From JAVBNT01 sp031551355 (GTDB lineage: Bacteria; Vulcanimicrobiota; CADAWZ01): DNA of 64,000 bases. Shown one piece after another: positions 8,596 to 18,204 of this stretch. The DNA is taken from positions 104,808 through 168,807 of the forward strand of contig JAVBNT010000020.1 in NCBI GenBank assembly GCA_031551355.1. The letters are read 5' to 3'. Positions within the stretch are counted from its first letter, which is position 1, and every line of letters begins with the position of its first letter. Both the position numbers and the translations under genes were made by a program. The notes under the pieces are model-generated. The model worked only from the letters and a program-made list of their open reading frames with translations, searched no databases and had not been told where the DNA came from.

Positions 8596-9618
8596 GTATT
8601 CATTGCTTTCCAGTTCTTTTTTAATATAGTCAAGGTTTATCAGGATATCTTTTATTTCATCTTTTGTTAACAATTCCGTATTGTGTGATGTATAGTCCTC
8701 GGCCTCTGTGATAATTTCTTCTCCGTCGACAAAATATTTTCCATAATTCAAATCCCGGTTATCCATTTGAACCATGAAAAAATTGCCCATGTCCTTGGCT
8801 TTGACTCTCTCTTCACGGGTCAGCAGTGCTTCATAAAGCTTTTCTCCGTGCCTGGTACCGATACACTTTATTTCCGAATCCGAATTGAAAATTTCTTTCA
8901 TAGCCTGCGCCAGATATGCAATTGTTGTTGAGGGAGATTTTTGTACAAAGATCTCGCCTCCGGAGGCATGCTCATATGCGAAAAGTACCAGATCTACGGC
9001 CTCTTCCAGAGACATCATAAATCTTGTCATCTTGGGATCCGTAACGGTTATCGGCTGCCCCTGTTTTATCTGTTTGGCAAACAAAGGAATTACGGAACCT
9101 CTGGAGGCCATTACATTTCCATACCTTGTTATTGATATTACCGTATTCCTGTTTCCCATACGTGACTTTGAGATTGCCAGCTTTTCCATTAAAGCTTTCG
9201 ATATTCCCATAGCGTTAATAGGGTAAACCGCTTTGTCAGTCGAAAGGCAGATAACTTTTTTGACATCGTTTTCTATGGCGGCATTCAGTACGTTTTCCGT
9301 CCCGAGAATGTTTGTTCTGACTGCTTCCAACGGGAAAAACTCACATGACGGTACCTGTTTTAAAGCTGCTGCATGGAATACATAATCAACGCCGAACATT
9401 GCCGAATAAATACTGGAATATTCTCTTACATCCCCGACGAAAAATTTTATTTTATTGTTTTTGTATTCATTTCTCATATCATCCTGTTTCTTTTCATCAC
9501 GGGAAAAGATGCGGATTTCCCTTATATCCGTTGTTAAAAAACGTTTAAGTACTGAGTTTCCGAAAGATCCGGTTCCACCGGTAATAAGCAGTGTCTTTCC
9601 ATCAAACATTATTGGCAA
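8581..9618 (-). CDS. UDP-GlcNAc 4,6-dehydratase/5-epimerase (FnlA/WbjB/CapE-like)
   Basis: 345 residues, the usual length for FnlA/WbjB. The NAD-binding motif is LLITGGTGSFGNSVLKRFL, the cofactor-side segment is GVDYVFHAAALKQVP, and the catalytic region is LSTDKAVYPINAMGISKAL. In this family Lys or Met replaces the usual Tyr of the SDR YxxxK motif, consistent with the MGISK seen here. The enzyme removes C6-OH from UDP-GlcNAc and inverts C5, giving a UDP-4-keto-L-sugar. It is cytoplasmic and is the first committed step before the reductase and 2-epimerase encoded just downstream. PseB is a related alternative, but PseC-I partners are absent here. Confidence 0.87.
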   Translation of the reverse strand: MPIMFDGKTLLITGGTGSFGNSVLKRFLTTDIREIRIFSRDEKKQDDMRNEYKNNKIKFFVGDVREYSSIYSAMFGVDYVFHAAALKQVPSCEFFPLEAVRTNILGTENVLNAAIENDVKKVICLSTDKAVYPINAMGISKALMEKLAISKSRMGNRNTVISITRYGNVMASRGSVIPLFAKQIKQGQPITVTDPKMTRFMMSLEEAVDLVLFAYEHASGGEIFVQKSPSTTIAYLAQAMKEIFNSDSEIKCIGTRHGEKLYEALLTREERVKAKDMGNFFMVQMDNRDLNYGKYFVDGEEIITEAEDYTSHNTELLTKDEIKDILINLDYIKKELESNEYNEGY

Positions 9619-9910
9619 TTTCCCCTTAAATTTTTTTATGATATATTTATTTAGCTATTGGCAGCCGTATTTCCTATATAGGGCGGTGTATTTTTGCTTT
9701 TATACAAAAATATAGAATGTTTAAAAAGCAATGCAAAACTCAACCTGTTTTTAAAAGCAGTATTATCCCATGTTTTTGAACTTGAGGTTCAGGAATCTAA
9801 TTTATGTAAATCCCGTTAAAAACGTTATCGTATTATGTGTTGTACGTATTTTTATCAATTTTGCCCGCAGCCGATTTGTAAAGTTTTTTATATTCTCCGG
9901 AGAAACCGGT

Positions 9911-12274
9911 TTAGTCTCTTATCTGCCGGATTATTTTTTTTATCGTATCGGAAAGCCCATGTTTTCGTGTGTTATTTATTACGGTGGAAATAATCTGCCC
10001 GGGACCGTAAAGTTCCATATTATATTTTAGTTTTTCTGCAGCCCTGCCCAGGTTTTTAGCAATTAATTTGTGAAATGGTCCGCCGGACTCTCTGTTTGCC
10101 GGATATGCCCAATCAAAGGGATCTGTTTGCATATGTTTTTGCAACTGTTCCAAAATGTGCTTTGACTCCGTATCCAGGTGATGCCTGCTGATTACATCCT
10201 TGTATACGTCTATAATCCTCGATGTATATACTTCATGGTTATATTGTGATTGTGCAAATTTAAGTGACTTTTCACCTCTGTATTGCAGCTCCTGCGGATT
10301 GTCCATTAGTCTCTGAAGTTCCATTGTGTAAATACTGTCGTTATTCTCAACGGCAACACCGCATCCCGGGGCATTTATTGTGTCCGGCAGTGCTGTTCCT
10401 TTAGTTGCCAGCACTGTTTTTCCGCAGCTCATAGCCTCAATAGCCATCATCCCAAATGATTCCTGCTGCGATGGCATCAGAAATATATCGCATGCCTGAT
10501 AAAGGCTTGCAAGCAGATTGTCATCTGAAATCCATTCATATTCTTTTACATTGAATTTTTTGGCGAATTCCGTTAACGATTTACAATGGGACCCCACTGC
10601 CAGAAGGGTTGTTTTCTTTTCGGAGTTCAATTTTGTCAGTGCTTTTTTTATAAGTTCCAAGCCTTTATAGGGGTTTTCATCTGCGCGGAACATTATCACC
10701 GGTGAATTTTCTTCAATGCCCAATTCCTTTCTGGCAAGGTTTGAGGCTCTTGGTTTGAACACTGTCTGGTTAACGCCGAAAGGGACAAGGTATTGCGGGA
10801 GATCTTTTGTTATCGGTGATTTTTTTATTTTTTCCATCATCCAGGCGGATGCGGCAATTACTGATATTTTTGAATTTTGTATTGCCATACGCTTCAGTTC
10901 AAAATTCAGAGCTGTATTATCTTTTGACATTTTGAACGGTGAGTCAAGATTTGGGCAGTCGCCGCAACCTGTTTGCCATTTTTCACAGCCGAAACTGTGA
11001 ATGCAGTGCCCGCTGAGCGCCCAGGGGTCATGGAGGGTCCATACGGATGGCTTCATTCTGGACATTATAGGCAAAAAATTGATGTTGAAAAAATAATTAT
11101 GTATCAGATGGTAATGCACGATGTCAGCTTCATGAAACAGACGGTTGTAAATAATGTCGAGCGCAAAAGGGTGTAACGCGCAGTGCGTATCGTAGGTGCT
11201 TTCGAGCTCCGCCATTTTTTTTTGCAGTATTCTTTTTTTGTTGTCTGAAAATATGCTGAATGTATTTGGATCTTTGGACAGCTTGCTTAAAACAAGGTGA
11301 TGTGAGCGTATGTTTTTTTCACTAAGATAATAATGAAGGTCATGTCCGTTGAATTTGTTACCCTTGAGATCGTTATCTCCTATCTGCAAATTATTGATAT
11401 GATTTTTGAGTATTTCTTTATATTCCGATACATTTGTTTTGTCTTGTTTGCGGCACAATGACAGACAGTAAGCTGCCTTGTTGTTGTCAATACCTCTTAG
11501 TGCGGCTAGAAAAAAATTGAAATCCTTGTCGCTTAGAGACCTCAGTTCATCAAAAAATAAAATAGTTGCATTTGTAAATAGCTGCTCTCTTTCCTGTATA
11601 ACCTTCAGCTTTTTACTATTTGTATCCTGAGCTTCATGAATTCTTCCTTTAATTAACGGCTGCGGTATATGTATAAATCTGTATTCTTCTTTTAAGAGTT
11701 TGAACCATAAGTCATAGTCCTGTGTGGTTCTTAATTCTTCGTTAAAGAGTCTACGGTTTTTGAAGGCTTCGGAAGGGAGTAGAAGGCTGCAGCCATGGAT
11801 AGCTGAGGAGAAAAGTTTTTTTAAATTATCAATAAGAAGTTCTTCCGCCTGTTTGGGAAGCCTTACCGCGCATTCGCTGTTGCTGTAGGTGTTTATAAGA
11901 ATGTAGTCGGAGAATATTATGGTTTTTGAGGAGCACGGTGAATTTTTGAGGAATAATAACTGTTGCTCCAGTTTTTCTGGCAGATAGAGATCGTCGTGGC
12001 TTAACCAGGAAATATATTCACCTTTGGCCTCTTTTATTGCCAGATTAAGGGCCGTTGCGACGCCGCCGTTCTCTTTTTTTAAATATTTTATTTTATCTCC
12101 ATACGATAAAGCTATTTTTTCCGTTGCGCCATTATCTGCGGAGCCGTCATTTACAACAATTATTTCAGTATTTATATATGTTTGTGACAGAGCGCTGTCA
12201 ATGGCTTCCTTTAAATAGTTAGAACCGTTATATACGGGTATGATGATTGAAACAAGGGGATTTAAGTTCTCCAT
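9911..12274 (-). CDS. GT2-GT4 fused glycosyltransferase
   Basis: 787 residues, ATG preceded by AAGGAAAGG. The N-terminal GT2 domain (about 1-230) has SIIIPVYNGSNYLKEAIDSA, VVNDGSADNG, SHDDLYLPEKLEQQ and TQDYDLWFKL. A linker leads to a GT4 domain (about 375-720): HYHLIHNYFFNINFLP, the Cys-containing HSFGCEKWQTGCGDCP loop, MFRADENPYKGLEL and the E-x7-E motif in ESFGMMAIEA. The last 70 residues are basic. One polypeptide may therefore add two successive sugars. The HDPWALSGHC segment with the clustered Cys is typical of GT4 enzymes with a possible metal site. It is the first glycosyltransferase after the exporter genes. The 290 bp downstream (9619-9910) show nothing I recognise. Confidence 0.87.
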   Translation of the reverse strand: MENLNPLVSIIIPVYNGSNYLKEAIDSALSQTYINTEIIVVNDGSADNGATEKIALSYGDKIKYLKKENGGVATALNLAIKEAKGEYISWLSHDDLYLPEKLEQQLLFLKNSPCSSKTIIFSDYILINTYSNSECAVRLPKQAEELLIDNLKKLFSSAIHGCSLLLPSEAFKNRRLFNEELRTTQDYDLWFKLLKEEYRFIHIPQPLIKGRIHEAQDTNSKKLKVIQEREQLFTNATILFFDELRSLSDKDFNFFLAALRGIDNNKAAYCLSLCRKQDKTNVSEYKEILKNHINNLQIGDNDLKGNKFNGHDLHYYLSEKNIRSHHLVLSKLSKDPNTFSIFSDNKKRILQKKMAELESTYDTHCALHPFALDIIYNRLFHEADIVHYHLIHNYFFNINFLPIMSRMKPSVWTLHDPWALSGHCIHSFGCEKWQTGCGDCPNLDSPFKMSKDNTALNFELKRMAIQNSKISVIAASAWMMEKIKKSPITKDLPQYLVPFGVNQTVFKPRASNLARKELGIEENSPVIMFRADENPYKGLELIKKALTKLNSEKKTTLLAVGSHCKSLTEFAKKFNVKEYEWISDDNLLASLYQACDIFLMPSQQESFGMMAIEAMSCGKTVLATKGTALPDTINAPGCGVAVENNDSIYTMELQRLMDNPQELQYRGEKSLKFAQSQYNHEVYTSRIIDVYKDVISRHHLDTESKHILEQLQKHMQTDPFDWAYPANRESGGPFHKLIAKNLGRAAEKLKYNMELYGPGQIISTVINNTRKHGLSDTIKKIIRQIRD

Positions 12275-12368
12275 AGCCTTTCCTTGTGCTTCTTTTTGAG
12301 TGTAGGGTATTTTTACACCGAATCTTTATCATTTCGTTGGTATTACTTCGCCGGAATATCAGACTTTA

Positions 12369-13613
12369 TTATTTTTTATTTATTTTCCATTCATGCTCTA
12401 ATCTGAACAGTCCGTATTCCTGGATTTTTGAATCCGTTGCGAATGAATATATCTGGGTCTGGTAATCGTAAATGATACTTCCATGCGTCTGGGCGGACAC
12501 GTTTAACCAGTAACTGCCTTTTATCAAATTGAGCTTATCGATCTTTAAGATTGCTTCGCCGGTTGTATTTTTATTGGCATTTTTTATTTCATTTTCATCG
12601 AGCAGTGAATTTGTTGCAAAGCAACTCGTTCCATCAGCGGAGAAAAAATGAACACCGAAACCGAGGGCTTTAACCGGAGTATTTACTTTGAAGGAAATCA
12701 CTACGGAGACTTTTTCGCCAACCGTGAAAAGTGTTTGCTCACTGCCATTGGAATCAAGCATTTTAACGCCTGTAATTTCTGCATGTTTTATTGTTTCTTC
12801 TTTGTGTTCCTCTGCGGATGTATCGCATTTTGACTCTGTGTTGGCCTTTATTTTATTTTTTTCATCGATGGAACTTCTATATTTGTCGTTCATGCTTAGT
12901 GCGTATGCTCCGGCAACTTCCTGTGGAGGACCGTCTTTCTTGATGATTCCGTCCTGAAGCCAGAGAGCGCGGTCACAAAATTTTTCGATATTGTTTATTT
13001 CATGGGTGACAAGTACTATCGTGACACAGTTTCGCCTGAACTCCATCATTTTTTCAAAGCATTTTTTCTGGAAATTGGTGTCTCCCACGGCGAGAATTTC
13101 ATCAATAAGAAGTATTTCCGGATTTATATGTATCGCTACTGAAAAAGCCAGTTTTAAATACATACCCGACGAGTAGGTCCTTACCGGATTGTCAATGAAG
13201 TGCCCTAATTCTGAAAAGTCAATGATTGAATCTATATATTTGTCCACCTGCTTTTTGGACATCGCAAAAATTGAGGCGTTTGTATAGATGTTTTCGCGGC
13301 CGGTAAAATCAGGGTGAAATCCGGCTCCGAGTTCGATAAGGCTTGAAACTCTGCCGTTTACCTCTATTTTGCCGGTGTTAGGGTAAAGTATTCCGGCAAT
13401 TAATGACAGCAATGTGCTTTTACCGCATCCGTTGTGTCCTATTAGACCGACGGTTTCGCCTTTTTTGATTTCAAAGCTTACATCTTTTAAGGCGTAAAAC
13501 GGGGTATAGTCATTACTCCGCAGCCGTAGAATTTTTTCCTTAAGGGTCAATGGTTTGTCATGGAATATTTTAAATGTTTTTGATACATTTTTTACTGATA
13601 TTGCTGTTTTCAT
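12369..13613 (-). CDS. wzt: polysaccharide ABC exporter ATPase with C-terminal sugar-binding domain (Wzt)
   Basis: 414 residues. The ATPase domain (1-250) has the Walker A GHNGCGKST at 59-67, signature YSSGM at 147-151, Walker B ILLIDE near 167 and the switch His in LVTHE. Residues 275-414 form an extra beta-rich domain of the Wzt_C type, which in O-antigen exporters reads the modified non-reducing end of the glycan. With Wzm it moves undecaprenyl-linked polysaccharide across the inner membrane. The start codon directly follows the stop of the permease gene, with AGAGGA within that gene's end. Presence of the Wzt_C domain suggests the polymer carries a terminal cap recognised before export. 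Confidence 0.92.
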   Translation of the reverse strand: MKTAISVKNVSKTFKIFHDKPLTLKEKILRLRSNDYTPFYALKDVSFEIKKGETVGLIGHNGCGKSTLLSLIAGILYPNTGKIEVNGRVSSLIELGAGFHPDFTGRENIYTNASIFAMSKKQVDKYIDSIIDFSELGHFIDNPVRTYSSGMYLKLAFSVAIHINPEILLIDEILAVGDTNFQKKCFEKMMEFRRNCVTIVLVTHEINNIEKFCDRALWLQDGIIKKDGPPQEVAGAYALSMNDKYRSSIDEKNKIKANTESKCDTSAEEHKEETIKHAEITGVKMLDSNGSEQTLFTVGEKVSVVISFKVNTPVKALGFGVHFFSADGTSCFATNSLLDENEIKNANKNTTGEAILKIDKLNLIKGSYWLNVSAQTHGSIIYDYQTQIYSFATDSKIQEYGLFRLEHEWKINKK

Positions 13614-14393
13614 TTATAAATCCTCTGCGAATGTCCGCTCGCATTTTTGAAAAACGTAAAAACCGATTATGAATAGAACTACGGCAGCCGTGAATGCTGA
13701 GGCCAGTGCAAAAAGATTTGGCATTTTGCCATAAAAAATTATATCCCTGTAGCTGCCGATAATTCCGGCCATCGGGTTGCATAATAATATGATTTTCTGA
13801 TATTTTACAGGAAACATTGATATATCATAAAGTATTGGCGTAAAATACAGCCAGGCCAGGGTTAAAATTCCTATTATTTGCTCAAGATCGCGGAATTTGA
13901 CATTAAGGGCAGAGATTAACATACAAAGGGAACTTGCAAAAATAAACTGTATAAGAACTATTATCGGTAAGAACAGAATATATACCGTAAGGGGTATTTT
14001 TGAAATAATAATGGCCAAAATTACTATGGGGATGCAATATATATAATCCACAATGTAAGTTGTAGCTACGGAAAGAGGTAATATCAATCTGGGGAAATAT
14101 ATTTTTTTTACAAGACTGACGTTATTGACGATTGCTCCGAGAGAGCCGTTCAGGGAAGTAACAAAACTTGTCCATGGCAATAACGCTACAAAGAGAAACA
14201 TTGCATAGTTGGGGATTTGTACCCTCAAAATAAACGGAAAAATTGTTGCATATACCGCCAGTTGAAGCAACGGATTTACAAATGTCCATAAAAAACCTAA
14301 AAAGGAAGCTTTATATCTGGACCTTAATGTTTTTTTTACAAGACCGAATAGCATTTCCCTGTAAGCATATAATTCTTTGAATTTATTTATCAT
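13614..14393 (-). CDS. wzm: polysaccharide ABC exporter permease (Wzm)
   Basis: 259 residues with six hydrophobic segments in the ABC2-type permease arrangement. The N-terminal RELLF-like amphipathic part (YREMLFGLVKKTLRSRYK), the GFLWTFVNPLLQLAVY segment and ITLAWLYFTPILYDISMFP are typical of Wzm/TagG proteins. It forms the membrane channel for the Wzt ATPase encoded immediately downstream. The pair implies an ABC-dependent, not Wzy-dependent, O-antigen or capsule pathway. Confidence 0.92.
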   Translation of the reverse strand: MINKFKELYAYREMLFGLVKKTLRSRYKASFLGFLWTFVNPLLQLAVYATIFPFILRVQIPNYAMFLFVALLPWTSFVTSLNGSLGAIVNNVSLVKKIYFPRLILPLSVATTYIVDYIYCIPIVILAIIISKIPLTVYILFLPIIVLIQFIFASSLCMLISALNVKFRDLEQIIGILTLAWLYFTPILYDISMFPVKYQKIILLCNPMAGIIGSYRDIIFYGKMPNLFALASAFTAAVVLFIIGFYVFQKCERTFAEDL

Positions 14394-14443
14394 GTATTGC
14401 TCTGTTTATAAATATTTAAAGGCAGCGATTTGGCTTGCCTTAG

Positions 14444-16273
14444 TTATTTTTCTATTCTGAATAATCGGTATGGCGAGACATTTTCCGGCGTTATTTCCGT
14501 CATTTTTTCCTTTAATGGCGGCGGTTTGTTAACTCCGCATCCCAAAAGAACATAATCTATATTGGCAAAAACTGGATTTATTCCTGCTATATAATGAGTT
14601 TTTTCGTATACTGCCCCTCTGTCGACATGTATGGCCTGTATGCCGTTTTTTTCTATTGAATAACTGTTTTTGCATTGCCGGTCAATGTTTTCCAGCAGCG
14701 TAAAAAAATAAGGGCTGTTCAGGTACGTTTCCATTATTTTATCACTGTTAACCGCTTTTGAGATCAGCAGCGTTTTTCCCTGATTGTTTTTGATGTAAGA
14801 GGCAATTATTGCCGCCTGACCGACAATATCCCTGTTCTGTGCGGCATTTATGACCATACTGTTTTTACTGTATAATATCCCGTTATTCAGGATAAAAATA
14901 GTTGTGAGTAGGATTATCAATATTTTCCCCAGTTTTTGCGGCTGTTTTATTGCCAGATATGAGCCGTATACGGTAAATAAGAGCATCAGCGTTTTCAAAA
15001 AATCAAAGTATCCGACTTTTAGTAATATCTGCGGATAAACAATATTTACAAACGGCTGTGTGCTTGTATGTGTTATATGTGCAAAAAAGGTCGAATCAAC
15101 CATAGAGTCTCCGACCGGCGGTATTGCTATAAAGGCTATAAACATAACCAACGCTGATGCGGACATTATCATTAGCAGCTTTTTGTTTTGGATTTTGATT
15201 TTTATGGTTTCTAAAAAAAGTGCAATCAGAGGAATTACGATCGGGAACATATATCTCAAGTGTATTCTGGGAATTTTTGCGGGAAAATCTTCGACAATAC
15301 ATATTGTGCCGCAGATTATCAGACTGGCAAATATTATTGACAATATGGTGAAGGCGGTTATTTTTCTGTAATCCTCATTCATTTTTGAAAAGTTGACGAT
15401 CGGCAGTACTACGGGAAATATTAGAAAAGCGAAAATTATATATGTGCTATAAATAATCATCGAATAAAAAATGTATCTGATTTTTGCGAAGTCAATGGTT
15501 TCTACGGCAAGGCTGTTAAAATAGATGTTATTTGTCAGCGTTCCTGTTTTTAATAAAAGGTGGAAACAGAAAAATAAAAAGAGCGGCAATAAAACAATTG
15601 TTGCAATAAAAATTTTTTTCTGTTTTTCAGTAGCTTTTTTTATTTTATCCCATACGGCAACAGCAATAAATGCCGGAATAAAGTACAGTGCAACCACTTT
15701 TGTCTGAAAAAGCAATATTATTGAGATGATGACCTTTGCAGCGGATACAAGTTTTTGTCTGTAGCCGTCCGCTTTTATGTAGTCCCATACAAAACAAAAA
15801 AGCCATAGTGACAGAGGGTAGAACAGTGATTCTGACATCACCAGTGAGGTAATGAACAGATCCGGCGAAATTACCGACAATAACGAGATTAAAATAGCTT
15901 CTTTTTTGTTTTGCGTAATGCTTTTTCCAATTATGTAAGCAGGGAAGACAGCCGAAGACATTACGACTGAGTTTATAAATTTTATTGTATCGTATGAAAT
16001 TTGCGGGTTTTTAATCAGCGCGGCCGGAGAAATTAGAATCGGATAGAGAATCTGTTTGAAGTTCAGAGGCAGCGATCTTACAAGTATTTGCCCGTTTTCT
16101 GATATGGAACGTGAAATGTTAAGGTATATCAGCTCGTCATAATATATATGTATGAAGAGGTTGGCTTTGGCAAGTATGTAACGTACTGCAATGCTGATAA
16201 TGAAAAACACGGTCAGCAGCAGCGGTATTTCTATATCGGCGGTTTTGGCGCTTAGTTTTATCGGTGACTTCAT
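14444..16273 (-). CDS. GT-C/ArnT-PMT-like membrane glycosyltransferase
   Basis: 609 residues with about 11-12 predicted membrane helices and a C-terminal globular tail of about 140 residues. Near residue 40, between the first helix and an amphipathic stretch, YYDELIYLNI carries the acidic pair typical of lipid-phosphate-sugar-dependent GT-C enzymes (GT39/GT83-like). Such enzymes use polyprenyl-phosphate sugars on the periplasmic face. The gene overlaps the upstream membrane gene by 4 nt (ATGA), so the two are translationally coupled. A modifying role on the polysaccharide or lipid A is inference; substrate unknown. Confidence 0.7.
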   Translation of the reverse strand: MKSPIKLSAKTADIEIPLLLTVFFIISIAVRYILAKANLFIHIYYDELIYLNISRSISENGQILVRSLPLNFKQILYPILISPAALIKNPQISYDTIKFINSVVMSSAVFPAYIIGKSITQNKKEAILISLLSVISPDLFITSLVMSESLFYPLSLWLFCFVWDYIKADGYRQKLVSAAKVIISIILLFQTKVVALYFIPAFIAVAVWDKIKKATEKQKKIFIATIVLLPLFLFFCFHLLLKTGTLTNNIYFNSLAVETIDFAKIRYIFYSMIIYSTYIIFAFLIFPVVLPIVNFSKMNEDYRKITAFTILSIIFASLIICGTICIVEDFPAKIPRIHLRYMFPIVIPLIALFLETIKIKIQNKKLLMIMSASALVMFIAFIAIPPVGDSMVDSTFFAHITHTSTQPFVNIVYPQILLKVGYFDFLKTLMLLFTVYGSYLAIKQPQKLGKILIILLTTIFILNNGILYSKNSMVINAAQNRDIVGQAAIIASYIKNNQGKTLLISKAVNSDKIMETYLNSPYFFTLLENIDRQCKNSYSIEKNGIQAIHVDRGAVYEKTHYIAGINPVFANIDYVLLGCGVNKPPPLKEKMTEITPENVSPYRLFRIEK

Positions 16274-18018
16274 TTTGGCGTTTCCGGGTAAAATTTGCTG
16301 AATTTGTATACGTAATAGATTTTCTCTCCCGTTTGCGGGTTTTTTCCGAACACATCGGCAACGGTTGCCTGTGCGTTAATATTATAATGTTCCTTGAGGA
16401 AAATGCAAATTTGGGATATTTTCTCAGTGCGCTCCAGAGAATCGTTTCCGGGTCTTCTGTCGCCGCTATGGTCTGCTACAATGTAAAAAACGTTATTTTT
16501 GCCGGTGAGATCTGTAAAAATATTCTTTATCCCGTATTTTTCTTTTATGGCGATGTTCTGGGCTGTTCCGCTCCACCAGTCACCGGATGTGGTTGAGTTT
16601 TCAAACTGTGCAAATTCCGGTGTTTCAAATATCCCGTAAGCTTCATTTCTGAAACTATAGGTGTCGTAAATGTAGAAATTGTTTTTCCTGTTTTTCATGT
16701 AATCGGCCAGTGAACGGTATTGCCGGTATTTTCCGGTGTCATAAGCGGCGGAACGTTTTATCATCCCCTGATATATGAATCCGCAGGCAATGAAAGCCGC
16801 CATCAGTAGTATCGCTGTGATTTTTTTTGTAAGCTGCGGTTTTTCCTTTCCGCTTTTCAGAAGCCCGTATACCGCAAGCATGATTAATATTGATGCTATG
16901 AACTGAGGGATAATAACCCTGTCCAGTGCCCGTCCCATAAAATTTAATCCGCTTACAATCATCATTGTTGTGAGCAGACAGGCAATAATGTAAGATGAGG
17001 TATTCCTCTGCCTGATTGCCAGAATGATGCCCAGAAAGGATATGGTTAGGATATTTCCCAGTGAGTTTTTTATGCCGGTGAGCGTTTGGAGCAGATATTG
17101 TCCGTGATCGGCTTTTTTCAGCAGACACTCTTTTTTCGCCATGACGATCTGCTCCAGTTTTTCTTTGCTGAAAAAAGCATCATCATAATTATAGGACAGC
17201 AGCATTCCATAATCGTTTTTGCTCAAATTTGCATGGCTGCAGATATCCGCCGCTTCTTCACGGGGGACTTTGTGATAGTCGGTTGCAGTCGTTCTTACTT
17301 TCATTTCATAGAAAGCTTTTCTTTCCGGCGTGTCCTGATAACAAGCGTCGTTTACAAACCACATAAATATTGAGGCGGCAAAAGCGGCTGCTATAATCAG
17401 GCTGAATTTAAGAGAGCTGATGTTCAGACCGGTTATTTTTCTTTTTCTGTTGAACAGATCCGCTGCCAACAGTGCAGCGACAAAAAGCGCCGAAGTATAG
17501 ATGCATTGCTGCCTGAGAGCACTGCCGTTAAGGATCAGGGCAATGGCTGTATATATTTGCGGATTTGGTTTCTCTGAGTTGGCGGCGTTGAGCCACAACA
17601 GAATGCCGCCGGTAAAACTCATACATGATATGACTGTAAACTGAAAATTGTCGGGAAGTATCATGCTTCCAATCATAAGAATCAGCAGAATGACCATAGG
17701 GAGTGATTTATAGCGACTGTATATCACATAGCAAATTGCCGTCATTGAGCAATAAATGGTCGATATTAAAAGGATACTGTACCAGGGAACCGAGATGAAT
17801 GTTTTTGAAAGAAATGTAAGCATAAACCCGTAAATGATGTTGATATTTATCATGTAGGGATCATATACGCCAAATCCGCCGCCGCAGAATACGGAGGCCC
17901 AGTAGTCGTCAATGGTCTGGTACTGTATGTGCAGAACTGTAAAAACAAATATAATCCAGAAGATATTTAACAGCGCAGATACTATAAGTTTTTGCCGGTG
18001 GAAAAAATCACATAACAT
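16270..18018 (-). CDS. large polytopic membrane protein, GT-C-like
   Basis: 582 residues, about 11 hydrophobic helices and a C-terminal soluble part of about 150 residues that contains SGDWWSGTAQN. Between the first two helices lies QTIDDYWAS, an acidic pair in the place where GT-C enzymes keep their catalytic Asp. I do not recognise a named family with certainty. It heads the minus-strand polysaccharide locus and overlaps the next membrane gene by 4 nt. A periplasmic glycosyltransferase acting on surface glycan is the most natural reading, but a flippase-like or other membrane role cannot be excluded. Confidence 0.65.
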   Translation of the reverse strand: MLCDFFHRQKLIVSALLNIFWIIFVFTVLHIQYQTIDDYWASVFCGGGFGVYDPYMININIIYGFMLTFLSKTFISVPWYSILLISTIYCSMTAICYVIYSRYKSLPMVILLILMIGSMILPDNFQFTVISCMSFTGGILLWLNAANSEKPNPQIYTAIALILNGSALRQQCIYTSALFVAALLAADLFNRKRKITGLNISSLKFSLIIAAAFAASIFMWFVNDACYQDTPERKAFYEMKVRTTATDYHKVPREEAADICSHANLSKNDYGMLLSYNYDDAFFSKEKLEQIVMAKKECLLKKADHGQYLLQTLTGIKNSLGNILTISFLGIILAIRQRNTSSYIIACLLTTMMIVSGLNFMGRALDRVIIPQFIASILIMLAVYGLLKSGKEKPQLTKKITAILLMAAFIACGFIYQGMIKRSAAYDTGKYRQYRSLADYMKNRKNNFYIYDTYSFRNEAYGIFETPEFAQFENSTTSGDWWSGTAQNIAIKEKYGIKNIFTDLTGKNNVFYIVADHSGDRRPGNDSLERTEKISQICIFLKEHYNINAQATVADVFGKNPQTGEKIYYVYKFSKFYPETPK

Positions 18019-18134
18019 TAGGATAATTTAATTACTTTCCTATTCGGTATATTATTCATTATTACAAAGGGCTTTTCATTATATCATAAACATTCCTGTT
18101 ATTACAATTTTGTCAGATAATCCTGTTATTGATA

Positions 18135-18164
18135 TTGTTCTTAATTATTATGGCGTGATATAAT
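18135..18164 (+). promoter_or_regulatory. sigma-70-like promoter for FGGY kinase
   Basis: TTGTTC at 18135-18140 and a perfect TATAAT at 18159-18164 with an 18-bp spacer, in the 186-bp gap between divergent genes. Start would be near 18171, leaving a short leader before the kinase. Confidence 0.6.
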
Positions 18165-18204
18165 GTAGATTAAGTTTTTCAGGAGTTATTGTGAGCTTTA
18201 GTAC

